From positions 1 to 61,338 of the forward strand of contig JASHPQ010000159.1 of assembly GCA_030037995.1 (NCBI GenBank): a stretch of 61,338 bases of DNA, read 5' to 3'. This DNA is from Nitrososphaerales archaeon. GTDB lineage: Archaea > Thermoproteota > Nitrososphaeria > Nitrososphaerales > CADDZS01. This document shows positions 53,865 through 61,338 of this stretch, piece after piece. Made by a program: the position numbers and the translations under genes. The notes under the pieces were generated by a model. It saw nothing but the letters and a program-made list of their open reading frames with translations. It searched no databases and was not told the DNA's origin. The number at the start of each line of letters is the position of its first letter. Position 1 is the stretch's first letter.

Positions 53865-55031
53865 ATGTCAGAAATCAAACGACAATTCCCGATGTTGAAA
53901 GGAATCACTTATCTTAACAGCTCCCTCGCCGGTATCCCCCATCTATCCGTAACAAACGCGATGAAAAGATCTATTGATGACTGGTCGCGGCTAGGTTTGC
54001 ATTGGCACGATTCGATGGATGACATCCTTGCAATCAAGGGAAAATTTGCGAAATTGATTGGGGTGGATGCACACGAGATCGCCATCATTCCGAGCGTCAG
54101 CGCGGGACTCGTGGCAATCGCGTCTTCGTTGAATTTGAGTGGAGAGAGAAGTAATGCAGTAGTTAGTTCCCTGAACTTTGCTGTGAACAAAGTCATCTGG
54201 CAGGGGATGGAGGGGCGAGGTCTTTTGAGGGACGTACGCTTGCTGGAAAAAGAGAACGGAGAAATTCCTATCGAGAGCTACGAGAAGTCTATTGATGATC
54301 ACACGGCAGTAGTTGCAGTCGATTACGTTTCCGGATTCAACGGGTACGTCGAAAGAGTGAAAGAAATATCGGAGATCGCCCAGAGCCACGGTGCGATCCT
54401 CGTCGTGGATGCCTTTCATGCGGCCGGTGCCCTTCCTGTGGATGCAAGAAAGCTTGGGATCGACGTTCTGCTCTGCGGATTCAGCAAATGGATGTGCGGC
54501 CCACCTGGTGCGGCCTGCCTCTACGTCAACAGAAGACTCTTGGGAAAACTCGAACCTTCATACCTTGGCTGGCAGGGCATCAAGGGAAATATTATTGAAA
54601 GGAAACTCGCCGGCAAAGATCTTTTCCGCACTCCCTTCCAGTATCCAAAGCCCTCATCCTCTGCAGCGAGATTTGAATGGGGCTCGTGGTCACCCGTCGT
54701 ACTAAAGGGAGTCCGGGAAGCCATAGGATTTGTTCTGGAATCGGACCAGTCTTTGAGATACTCCACCATCCTAAAGCGAAAGAAAGAACTGGTGGAAGGT
54801 CTGGAGGAACTCGGCTTTGATATTGTTACTCCTGAAGACAGCGCAACGCAGGGCGGGGGCATAGTCGCGTTCCAAATTAAAAATGAGAAGGCATTTGCCA
54901 GCCAACTAGCCGCAAAGAACGTAATAATTGCAGCCAATTTCGGACGAGTTGTGGTCTCTCCTCACTTCTACAATTCCCGAGAAGACGTCGATCGATTTCT
55001 CGAACTCGCAAGGGCGTTCAGGCCCAAGTGA
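53865..55031 (+). CDS. Class V PLP-dependent aminotransferase
   Basis: 388 residues. The PLP-binding Lys208 sits in CGFSKWMCGPPG and Asp182 in VVDAFHAAGALP, the class V pattern of cysteine-desulfurase-, kynureninase- and isopenicillin-epimerase-like enzymes. It lacks the active Cys loop of IscS (the tail segment has no C-containing loop before the end), so a desulfurase is less likely. It may act in amino-acid degradation with its neighbours. The alpha/beta hydrolase gene begins 10 bp downstream. Confidence 0.9.
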   Translation: MSEIKRQFPMLKGITYLNSSLAGIPHLSVTNAMKRSIDDWSRLGLHWHDSMDDILAIKGKFAKLIGVDAHEIAIIPSVSAGLVAIASSLNLSGERSNAVVSSLNFAVNKVIWQGMEGRGLLRDVRLLEKENGEIPIESYEKSIDDHTAVVAVDYVSGFNGYVERVKEISEIAQSHGAILVVDAFHAAGALPVDARKLGIDVLLCGFSKWMCGPPGAACLYVNRRLLGKLEPSYLGWQGIKGNIIERKLAGKDLFRTPFQYPKPSSSAARFEWGSWSPVVLKGVREAIGFVLESDQSLRYSTILKRKKELVEGLEELGFDIVTPEDSATQGGGIVAFQIKNEKAFASQLAAKNVIIAANFGRVVVSPHFYNSREDVDRFLELARAFRPK

Positions 55032-55041
55032 ATCTTTTCGC

Positions 55042-55887
55042 ATGGAACCTTCGAGTCAGCACAAACCATCAGGGATTAGAGATCCCAACCGTTTTTTGAG
55101 TTTCGACGGCACCTCAATCTATTACGAAGAGTTTGGCTCAGGTAAGCCCATCGTCCTCGTTCATGGTTGGACTGGAAGCCATAGTCTCTGGGAGAGAACC
55201 GTCCACGATCTCGCTCCGAAGTTTCGTACGGTGACCTTGGACAACCGGGGCCACGGCGATTCGGGAAAACCCAACACCAATTATGATTTCGATGAATTTT
55301 CCTCCGATCTGAAAGAACTATTGGAGCAGCTCGAATTGGATAATGTGTTTTTAGTGGGCTGGTCCATGGGCGTCTCTATTTGTCTGAGATATTTTGAGAG
55401 GTTCGGGGCGCACAGGGTATCAAGGCTGGCTCTCATTAACGGCCCAATACGCCTAGTTTCGACTCCTGACTTTCCATATGCCATGACCCTCGACTATCTG
55501 GACAAGCTCTTCGAAGAAAGGATCGACAACCGGGCGATGCGGGAAAGGGAGTTCGCAAAGCTGGGGTTCCATAAACCGCACCCGGAAGCTGCGGAATGGA
55601 TCTCTTCGATCCACATGAAGACTCCAATGATGGTAGCCATGAAGTGCGTGCGCCACCAGCTGGATCTAGACATGCGCGAAGTACTGAAGAAAATAAACGT
55701 CCCAACACTCGTGTGCTATGGAAGACACGATCCGTTCTATCCCGTGGAGCTGGGGGACTACATTTGCAAACGGATCCCACACTCAAGGCTGGAGATTTTT
55801 GAGGAAAGCGGGCACTATCCTTTCTTGGAGGAGAGCGGCAAATTCAGCAAAGTGCTCGAGAAGTTCGCTGGTAATCCTGATCTCTAG
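55042..55887 (+). CDS. Alpha/beta hydrolase
   Basis: 281 residues from ATG 55042 (upstream extension overlaps the aminotransferase). Oxyanion segment LVHGWTGSHSLWE, LDNRGHGDSGKP, nucleophile Ser108 in VGWSMGVS, Asp in CYGRHDPFYPV and His in EESGHYPFLEE complete a standard triad. It resembles haloalkane dehalogenase/epoxide hydrolase/ester hydrolase relatives with a Ser nucleophile, so ester or thioester cleavage is most likely. Its last 4 bases overlap the convergent DUF1989 gene. Confidence 0.93.
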   Translation: MEPSSQHKPSGIRDPNRFLSFDGTSIYYEEFGSGKPIVLVHGWTGSHSLWERTVHDLAPKFRTVTLDNRGHGDSGKPNTNYDFDEFSSDLKELLEQLELDNVFLVGWSMGVSICLRYFERFGAHRVSRLALINGPIRLVSTPDFPYAMTLDYLDKLFEERIDNRAMREREFAKLGFHKPHPEAAEWISSIHMKTPMMVAMKCVRHQLDLDMREVLKKINVPTLVCYGRHDPFYPVELGDYICKRIPHSRLEIFEESGHYPFLEESGKFSKVLEKFAGNPDL

Positions 55888-56456
55888 TTAATCGTTACTT
55901 CGATCGGTTTTTTACCGTAGGAACTAATGGCACATGATGAGACGATGACGGAGCAATCCATCTCTGCTTTGAGGGTCACAAAATCACCCGCTCTGCTTAT
56001 GGGCGGGTCCACTCTCGCTTTGTAGCCTTCCATTATGGTATTCTGGAAGATATTGAAGGGATATGGCAAAAGGGATGGATCTATTCCAAGTTTCTCCATT
56101 TCCGACGCCAGGTGCTCTTCGCAACCGTCTCGGTCTCCGTCAGCGAGATAATCCCTCAGTATTTTCCTGTTGCACGGAGGATGCATAATGTCGTGCCGTC
56201 CGCACGTATCCTCGATGATGGTCAACATCTTGTTTTGCTTTGTAGAGTAAAGGGAAGAGCCTTTGCTCAGGGAAAGCGTTTGTCCGTTGAACACCATCGT
56301 CTGACTTTGCGAGAGTCTTTCCCGAGGATCTTCCAGATTGAATACGATGAAGTCGGCTACCTGCCCGCCCTTCAGGTCGATCACTTTGATCTCCTGCCCT
56401 CTTCTCAGCGGGGAAAACGCTCTTGCAGTGCAGGGATCGACTATGAAGCTAGCCAT
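55884..56456 (-). CDS. DUF1989-family protein (shorter paralogue)
   Basis: From Met at 56456, 190 residues in the canonical DUF1989 order: GGQVADFIVFNLEDPRERLS, MLTIIEDTCGRHDIMHPPC, GDRDGCEEHLASEMEKLGID, LPYPFNIFQNTIMEGY and SRAGDFVTLKAEMDCSVIVS. Metal ligands are likely the Cys in HPPC and the Cys/His in DGCEEH. Its copy at 52961-53803 may be its partner subunit. It lies between the hydrolase and the class III aminotransferase. Known relatives deaminate carboxyguanidine; the substrate here is not known. Confidence 0.88.
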   Translation of the reverse strand: MASFIVDPCTARAFSPLRRGQEIKVIDLKGGQVADFIVFNLEDPRERLSQSQTMVFNGQTLSLSKGSSLYSTKQNKMLTIIEDTCGRHDIMHPPCNRKILRDYLADGDRDGCEEHLASEMEKLGIDPSLLPYPFNIFQNTIMEGYKARVDPPISRAGDFVTLKAEMDCSVIVSSCAISSYGKKPIEVTIN

Positions 56457-56567
56457 GACTTGCTCCGATGCCTCATCCAAATCATTTCGGCATTTTGCAT
56501 TTTCTCTGAAAGCGTCAGTTCGATTCTCGGATTTGCTGGTCGAACAAATCCCGAGCGTACTAATCGC

Positions 56568-58013
56568 TCATCCCATGGCATGCTCGCTTTCAGGAGGGGG
56601 CAGATTCCTTTCCGTCTCCTTGACCGATTCGGCAAAGATAGCGAGACTCTTGTCGATTAATTCCTTCGTGATGGTAAGCGGGGGCACGAATCGGATGCAG
56701 TTCCCGTAGTGGCCCATCTTCAGTACAACCAAGCCGCGCCTGAAGCACTCGGCCTGGACCTTGCTCGCGATCTCCGGACCCGGTTCTTTGCTCTGCTTGT
56801 TTCTCACGAATTCGATGCCAATCATGAACCCCCTGCCCCTGACATCTCCGATGGTACTTGACTCCTTCATCAAGTCAGTGAGGAATTTCTTGATTTCCTC
56901 GCCGAGGACTTGCGCTCGCTCCACCACGCCTGAATTTTGGAGAAAGTCGAGGACTTCGACGCCTGCGGCGGTGGCCACGGCGTTTCCCCGGTAAGTGCCG
57001 AGATGGAAAGCGTCCGGCAGCTTGTCGTCATACTCCTTTGTGAGAATGAGGGCAGCTAGCGGGATGCCCGCTGCGATGGATTTGGAGATCGCCATCATGT
57101 CCGGAGTCACTCCCGACCACTCGGAGGACCACATCTTGCCCGTGCGTCCAAAGCCGGCCTGCACCTCGTCGAAAATCAAATCCAAGTCGTACTTGTCCGC
57201 GATCCTTCGCAATCCTTGGAGGAACTCGTCGGGAGGTACGATGTATCCGCCTTCCCCCTGAACCGGCTCCACTTGAATCGCGGCAGGCTCAAAAAGTCCG
57301 GAATAAGGATCTTCGAAGAGATGCTCCACGTATCGCAAGCACTCGTATGCGCAGTCTCCATAGGTTTTCCCCCAGGGGCATCTGTAGCAGTAAGCGTAGG
57401 GCGCCCTAACTACCCCAGCCATGAACGGACTTATCCCGCGCTGCAGCGGGGCCACCGACGACATCGCAAGTGCTGCGGTGTGCATGCCGTGGTACGCACC
57501 TTCAAAAGCGAGAATGGTTTGCTTGTTTTTGATGAACCTTGATACCTTGGCCGCAGCCTCGTTCGCGTCGCTACCGGTTATGGAAAAAATGACCTTCGCG
57601 CGATCGCGCAGGCCCTCGGGGAGCAGCGGAATCAGCGTTTCGAGAAATCTCGCACGGCCCTCCGTCGGCACATCGAGCCCGTGAGTGAGCTTTCTTGCCT
57701 GCTCCACTATGGCTTCGGTGACCCTGGGGTTCGAGTACCCCACGTTGATCACTCCGGCGCCTGCGCTCCAGTCAATGAACAGGTTGCCGTCCGCGTCTTT
57801 CAAGGTTGCGCCCATTCCGGACTCCCACGCGGTCGGGAAATACTTCATGTACTTCACGGTGTGAGTTTCGTATTTCTGCTGGATTTCCCTGATCGCGGTC
57901 GCTTTGGGCCCGGGAGGGGTGATCCTAACGTTGGGCGCCCCGGGGTAATTTAGGGCAGCCAGCTCCTCTTCGGTCAATGCACCTTTTGGCGAAGTAGTCG
58001 TCACAATTTCCAT
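56568..58013 (-). CDS. Class III aminotransferase (4-aminobutyrate-aminotransferase-like)
   Basis: 481 residues, full length. The PLP Lys311 is in MAISKSIAAGIPLA, Asp282 in IFDEVQAGFGRTG. The signature ITGSDANEAAAK and FEGAYHGMHTAALA are typical. Residues 209-225 carry CYRCPWGKTYGDCAYEC, a Cys-rich insertion that could bind metal and is seen in a subset of archaeal and bacterial homologues. Substrates could be 4-aminobutyrate, another omega-amino acid, or an amino-acid racemisation reaction; sequence alone does not decide. The APC permease is divergently transcribed beside it. Confidence 0.92.
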   Translation of the reverse strand: MEIVTTTSPKGALTEEELAALNYPGAPNVRITPPGPKATAIREIQQKYETHTVKYMKYFPTAWESGMGATLKDADGNLFIDWSAGAGVINVGYSNPRVTEAIVEQARKLTHGLDVPTEGRARFLETLIPLLPEGLRDRAKVIFSITGSDANEAAAKVSRFIKNKQTILAFEGAYHGMHTAALAMSSVAPLQRGISPFMAGVVRAPYAYCYRCPWGKTYGDCAYECLRYVEHLFEDPYSGLFEPAAIQVEPVQGEGGYIVPPDEFLQGLRRIADKYDLDLIFDEVQAGFGRTGKMWSSEWSGVTPDMMAISKSIAAGIPLAALILTKEYDDKLPDAFHLGTYRGNAVATAAGVEVLDFLQNSGVVERAQVLGEEIKKFLTDLMKESSTIGDVRGRGFMIGIEFVRNKQSKEPGPEIASKVQAECFRRGLVVLKMGHYGNCIRFVPPLTITKELIDKSLAIFAESVKETERNLPPPESEHAMG

Positions 58014-58248
58014 ATTTGGAGAGAAATTTACGCTTCATTATATCTATTTTTGCAAAGCCCGTGCAAGCTAAATTGGAACCTTATATCTCACTCCATTTGT
58101 ATTGTCTTGGTTTGGAGAAATACCCTATTTCCCCTCTGGCCCATAAGACGATCCACGTATGATCTAAAATCTGCGATTGGCTGCGATCGGCTTAACAAAC
58201 TCTTGCGTTCTCTCAAAAGGCTTAATACACAGGATTTTGCGCGCTTTG

Positions 58249-59874
58249 ATGTTGTCTCAAGTAGGCAAGGATAAGGACAAGCCGGTACTCTTTACGAGAA
58301 ACTCCACGGGCCTAGTAAAGTCTGTCTCAGCGATCGATGTTCTAATCTATACACTTTCGTGCGCGGGGCCGATCGTCCTGATAGCGCTAGGTGTTACGGA
58401 GCTTCCATCCATATACGAAGGGGTTAATCTTCCTCTGGTTTTCGGCCTCTCCCTGATCTTGTTGGTCACCCTGGCATACAACACCATTTGCCTTTCTTCT
58501 ACGCTTCCAAGGGCGGGAGGGGATTACGTGTTTGGCTCGAGAATAGTCAATCCAGTATGGGGGATGATCCCGTCCTTCATGGTAGAGTTTTCCTTCGTGG
58601 TGGGAATAGCCTCCCTATCGCTCGTCGGGCTAGAAGCCTTCATTGGACCCGCCATCCTCACCTCCTATCCGCAGTTCGCCGGGACCGTATCCACCTGGAT
58701 CTACGGCGCCCCCATCAATGTTGCAGCTTTGGGTCTGCTCATTATCTTGGTAATTTTCGGCTTTGCGATCATCGGAACAAGGAAATGGTTCTGGTTTGTC
58801 AAAGCGCTTGCGATCTACGCCCTCATCATGACGCTAGTGTTCTTTGGGTATCTCCTTACCGCAAACCATCAGGCAATCATGAACAACTACAACGCTCAGG
58901 CGATAACGCCGCTGACCTATTCTGCCGTGGTTACGAATGCCACCGCCTCCGGGTGGCCTCAGTCCGTTCCTGGTACGACTCTGGCGACCGCGGGCGCGAT
59001 GATCTTCCTCTTCTTCTTCATGGCGGCGCCCATATCTGCGTACTTTGCCGGCGAGATCAAAAACACTCAGCGTAGCATGACCGTTGGATTGATGGGCGGG
59101 ACCATAATGGCATGGGTGATCGCTGCAATTGGAATTCTTGGGTTCCTGGCGGTTTTCGGATACACGTTCATGTCGGACTTCGGCTTTCTCGGATCCCTGA
59201 ATCCCTCTACGGCCTCACTGGGAGTTTTCACCTTCAATACGCTGCTACTGGCGCTGGTCAAAAATCCGAATATCACCTTCCTGATCGGGATGGGTTTTGG
59301 ACTCGCGTTCATAGCGTTCCTTTCAGTAACCCTGCTTCCCGCGAGCAGGATTCTCTTTGCGTGGAGCTTTGACAGATTAATTCCTGAACGCTTCTCCTCC
59401 GTATCCAGCAGGACGCAAACTCCGGTCTTTTCCCTCGCGTTCGTGGGAATTCTCACGGGAATCGTTACCGTAATAGACGCGTATTACTCGGCTGCCTTGG
59501 GAGAGGTGCTGGCCACGACGCTGATCGTCGCGATCGCCTTCATGCCAAACGGGTTTACTGCTGCCCTTTTGCCGTTCCGGAAAAAAGACATCTACAATCT
59601 GGCTCCTCCGATCGCGAAAAAGAAGGTCGCCGGCTTTCCGCTGATTACCATCACCGGGCTCATACAGGGCGTGGGCCTCGTCATCATCATCCTTCTTACC
59701 TTTCTGGAACCCGCAGCGGCGGGAACTAGCACCGGCCAGATCTCCATCGGGGCGATTGCGGTGGTGTTGTTTGGATTGATTGCCTCCATTCTGTTCTACC
59801 CGATCTCTAGGGCGATCAGAAAAAGCCAGGGACTGGATCTCAGTCTCGTCTTTAACGAGATCCCTCCAGAGTAA
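58249..59874 (+). CDS. APC-family amino-acid permease
   Basis: 541 residues from ATG 58249, with about 12-14 transmembrane helices. TM1 and TM6 have the family unwinding glycines (SCAGPIVLIALGVTELPSIY; AGAMIFLFFFMAAPISAYFA). Loops such as RAIRKSQGLDLSL fit the amino acid/polyamine transporter group. It likely imports the amino acid or amine used by the adjacent aminotransferase. It has its own promoter in the 235-bp divergent region. Confidence 0.93.
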   Translation: MLSQVGKDKDKPVLFTRNSTGLVKSVSAIDVLIYTLSCAGPIVLIALGVTELPSIYEGVNLPLVFGLSLILLVTLAYNTICLSSTLPRAGGDYVFGSRIVNPVWGMIPSFMVEFSFVVGIASLSLVGLEAFIGPAILTSYPQFAGTVSTWIYGAPINVAALGLLIILVIFGFAIIGTRKWFWFVKALAIYALIMTLVFFGYLLTANHQAIMNNYNAQAITPLTYSAVVTNATASGWPQSVPGTTLATAGAMIFLFFFMAAPISAYFAGEIKNTQRSMTVGLMGGTIMAWVIAAIGILGFLAVFGYTFMSDFGFLGSLNPSTASLGVFTFNTLLLALVKNPNITFLIGMGFGLAFIAFLSVTLLPASRILFAWSFDRLIPERFSSVSSRTQTPVFSLAFVGILTGIVTVIDAYYSAALGEVLATTLIVAIAFMPNGFTAALLPFRKKDIYNLAPPIAKKKVAGFPLITITGLIQGVGLVIIILLTFLEPAAAGTSTGQISIGAIAVVLFGLIASILFYPISRAIRKSQGLDLSLVFNEIPPE

Positions 59875-59985
59875 AGCCGCATTACAATTCCCAGTCACTC
59901 GCTGCTGTCTATAGTCAAACTGCATTCTTCTCACTTCCGTGTACTGTCGGGTTTAGCTGCTGACAAATTTTAAACGCGGAAGATC

Positions 59986-61332
59986 TTGAGTGTGCATTTT
60001 GTGGGCGAGTCGGAGAAATCGGAGGAGCGACGGTTCTGGAATCCTGCTCTCGAAACATTGCCCTTGGGTTCTCTGAAAGAGCTGGAGCTGAAGCTGCTTA
60101 AAGCCCAGCTGGACTACGTTAGAAGATCTCCATTTTACCACGAGAAACTGAAAGAGAGTTTTCAAGGAACGGCGAGTCTTTCCAATCTCAAGGATCTTGA
60201 GAAGCTTCCCTTTACGATCAAGCACGAGCTCAGAGAAAGCCAAAAGGCAGCTCCCCCCTTTGGCCGGCACCAAGCTTGCAGCAGGAGTGAGATAAAACGG
60301 ATTTACATGACCAGCGGCACCACTGGCACCCCTACCTTCGTGGGGCTGACTAAAAGCGACCTCGTAGACTGGATCGAGTGCGCTAGCAGGTCGTACTGGG
60401 CTGCAGGGTTCCGGCCGCGCCACTGGGTGGTATCATCTCTAGGAGCGGGCCCTTTCATCGCCGGGACCACTCTAGAGGGATGGCGCAACATTGGGTGCTG
60501 CCTAGTGCCCGTCGGCCCGGGGAGGACGGAACGTATAGTGGACGCCTTCCGGGAGGGCAAGGCGGACTGCCTTTCCTCGACCCCCTCGTACGCTCTGTAC
60601 CTTCTGGAGCACTGCGAAAAAGCTGGAATGGATCCGAAGGTGCTGGGAGTCAAGAAAATGCAGTTTGGCGGCGAACCGGGCTGGCAGGAAGGGATGCGGT
60701 CGAAAATTGAAAGTGCCTTTGATTGCGTGGCCACGGAAAGTCTCGGGATGGGAGACATCAGCGTGGATTTTTGGGGGGAGTGCGAGAAACAAAACGGGAT
60801 GCACTTTTGCGGACAAGGCATCATCTACCCGGAACTCGTGGATCCGGACTCTCTTGAAAGCTTAGAGTGGTCGGAAGGAGCAGTTGGCGAGCTGGTGTAC
60901 ACGCATCTCAAGCGGCGCTGCGAGCCTCTGGTGAGATTCAGGAGTCGGGATATTATCAAAGTCACCGGCATTGGGTGTACCTGTGGGAGGCCCACTCCCA
61001 TGATCCGCGTTCTGGGCAGGTCTGATGACATGTTCAAGGTAAAGGCGGTTACGGTGTTTCCTTCGAGCGTTAAGGAAGTGGTGGGAGAGTTCCTCCCAAG
61101 AGTCAGCGGAGAAATTGAAATCCTCCTCACGCATCCTGCGACTCAAACGAAAGCTCCGGTTCCCATCAACGTCGAATGTGGGCGCGATCCTGGCGATAAT
61201 ACTGAATTAAAAAACTCGATAGAGGACGCGATTCACAGGAAACTTCTATTTAGGGCAGAAGTGAGCCTCGTGGATTTTGGTAGTCTGTCGAGATCGGAAT
61301 ACAAATCTAGATTGGTGCGTTTCGTTAGCTGA
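59986..61332 (+). CDS. Phenylacetate-CoA-ligase-like acyl-CoA/adenylate-forming enzyme
   Basis: 448 residues, typical PaaK length. The AMP-binding P-loop is IYMTSGTTGTPTFVGL, later SRDIIKVTGIGCTCGRPTPM and GRSDDMFKVKAVTVFPSSVK form the hinge and C-terminal domain. It activates a carboxylic acid (aryl or short chain) with ATP and CoA. The natural context is degradation of an aromatic or amino-acid-derived acid after transamination. Start TTG at 59986; alternative GTGs lie just downstream. It ends 6 bases before the window end. Confidence 0.92.
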   Translation: MSVHFVGESEKSEERRFWNPALETLPLGSLKELELKLLKAQLDYVRRSPFYHEKLKESFQGTASLSNLKDLEKLPFTIKHELRESQKAAPPFGRHQACSRSEIKRIYMTSGTTGTPTFVGLTKSDLVDWIECASRSYWAAGFRPRHWVVSSLGAGPFIAGTTLEGWRNIGCCLVPVGPGRTERIVDAFREGKADCLSSTPSYALYLLEHCEKAGMDPKVLGVKKMQFGGEPGWQEGMRSKIESAFDCVATESLGMGDISVDFWGECEKQNGMHFCGQGIIYPELVDPDSLESLEWSEGAVGELVYTHLKRRCEPLVRFRSRDIIKVTGIGCTCGRPTPMIRVLGRSDDMFKVKAVTVFPSSVKEVVGEFLPRVSGEIEILLTHPATQTKAPVPINVECGRDPGDNTELKNSIEDAIHRKLLFRAEVSLVDFGSLSRSEYKSRLVRFVS

Positions 61333-61338
61333 ATTAAC

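Noticed and set aside
1-61338. CRISPR arrays, insertion sequences, rRNA and integrated virus genes
   Set aside because: No regularly spaced repeats, transposase, recombinase, terminase or capsid features were seen on either strand.

Overview
The window reads as a piece of an archaeal chromosome, most likely from the Thaumarchaeota/Nitrososphaerota side of the tree and from a heterotrophic rather than ammonia-oxidising member. That placement is an inference. It rests on the many very short or absent leaders with A/T-rich TATA-like boxes about 25-35 bp upstream, the frequent TTG and GTG starts, numerous small zinc-ribbon proteins, a pair of small winged-helix regulators, a DUF4443-type protein, a ComA-like protein carrying a winged helix, and membrane-anchored proteins with Thr/Ser-rich stalks. 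I found no rRNA, no convincing tRNA, no CRISPR array and no insertion sequence.

Layout. 1-22 kb holds housekeeping and small accessory genes: GlmS, a phytoene-dehydrogenase-like flavoprotein, winged-helix and PadR regulators, an MFS transporter, a Gdt1-like transporter, a VOC protein, a ComA-winged-helix fusion, a GH99-like glycosidase, a Nudix-like and a terpenoid-cyclase-like protein, a small island with HNH nuclease, orphan VapB-like antitoxin and deoxyribosyltransferase-like protein, dienelactone hydrolase, ProC, and several zinc-ribbon and SRPBCC proteins. 22-25 kb carries a nearly gene-free stretch, stalked surface proteins and one apparently frameshifted gene. 25-28 kb has an ABC exporter, a Dph6-like protein and a DUF4443-type protein. 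28-31.4 kb is a four-gene minus-strand operon (ECF S component, DUF4430 protein, asparagine-synthase-like protein, BtuF-like binding protein) that looks like a cobalamin or related corrinoid uptake unit. 32.5-34.6 kb holds a second ABC exporter.

34.7-45.3 kb is the most unusual region. A large surface protein with six repeats of about 87 residues is followed by a single-pass membrane protein, a tubulin/FtsZ-superfamily GTPase with a coiled-coil tail, a polytopic membrane protein with a long cytoplasmic tail, a zinc-ribbon protein whose C-terminal half resembles a degenerate FtsZ fold, and a small protein of unknown fold. The genes are co-directional, two junctions overlap, and a divergent rhomboid-like membrane protein converges on the end. 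I read it as a candidate membrane-remodelling or surface-scaffold system built around a non-FtsZ tubulin homologue.

46-61.3 kb is a catabolic block for amino acids, amides or guanidino-type nitrogen compounds: amidase, F420-type oxidoreductase, old-yellow-enzyme-type dienoyl reductase, peptide-type binding protein, two DUF1989 proteins, class V and class III aminotransferases, alpha/beta hydrolase, APC permease and a phenylacetate-CoA-ligase-like enzyme. The genes alternate in strand, so they form several transcription units rather than one operon.
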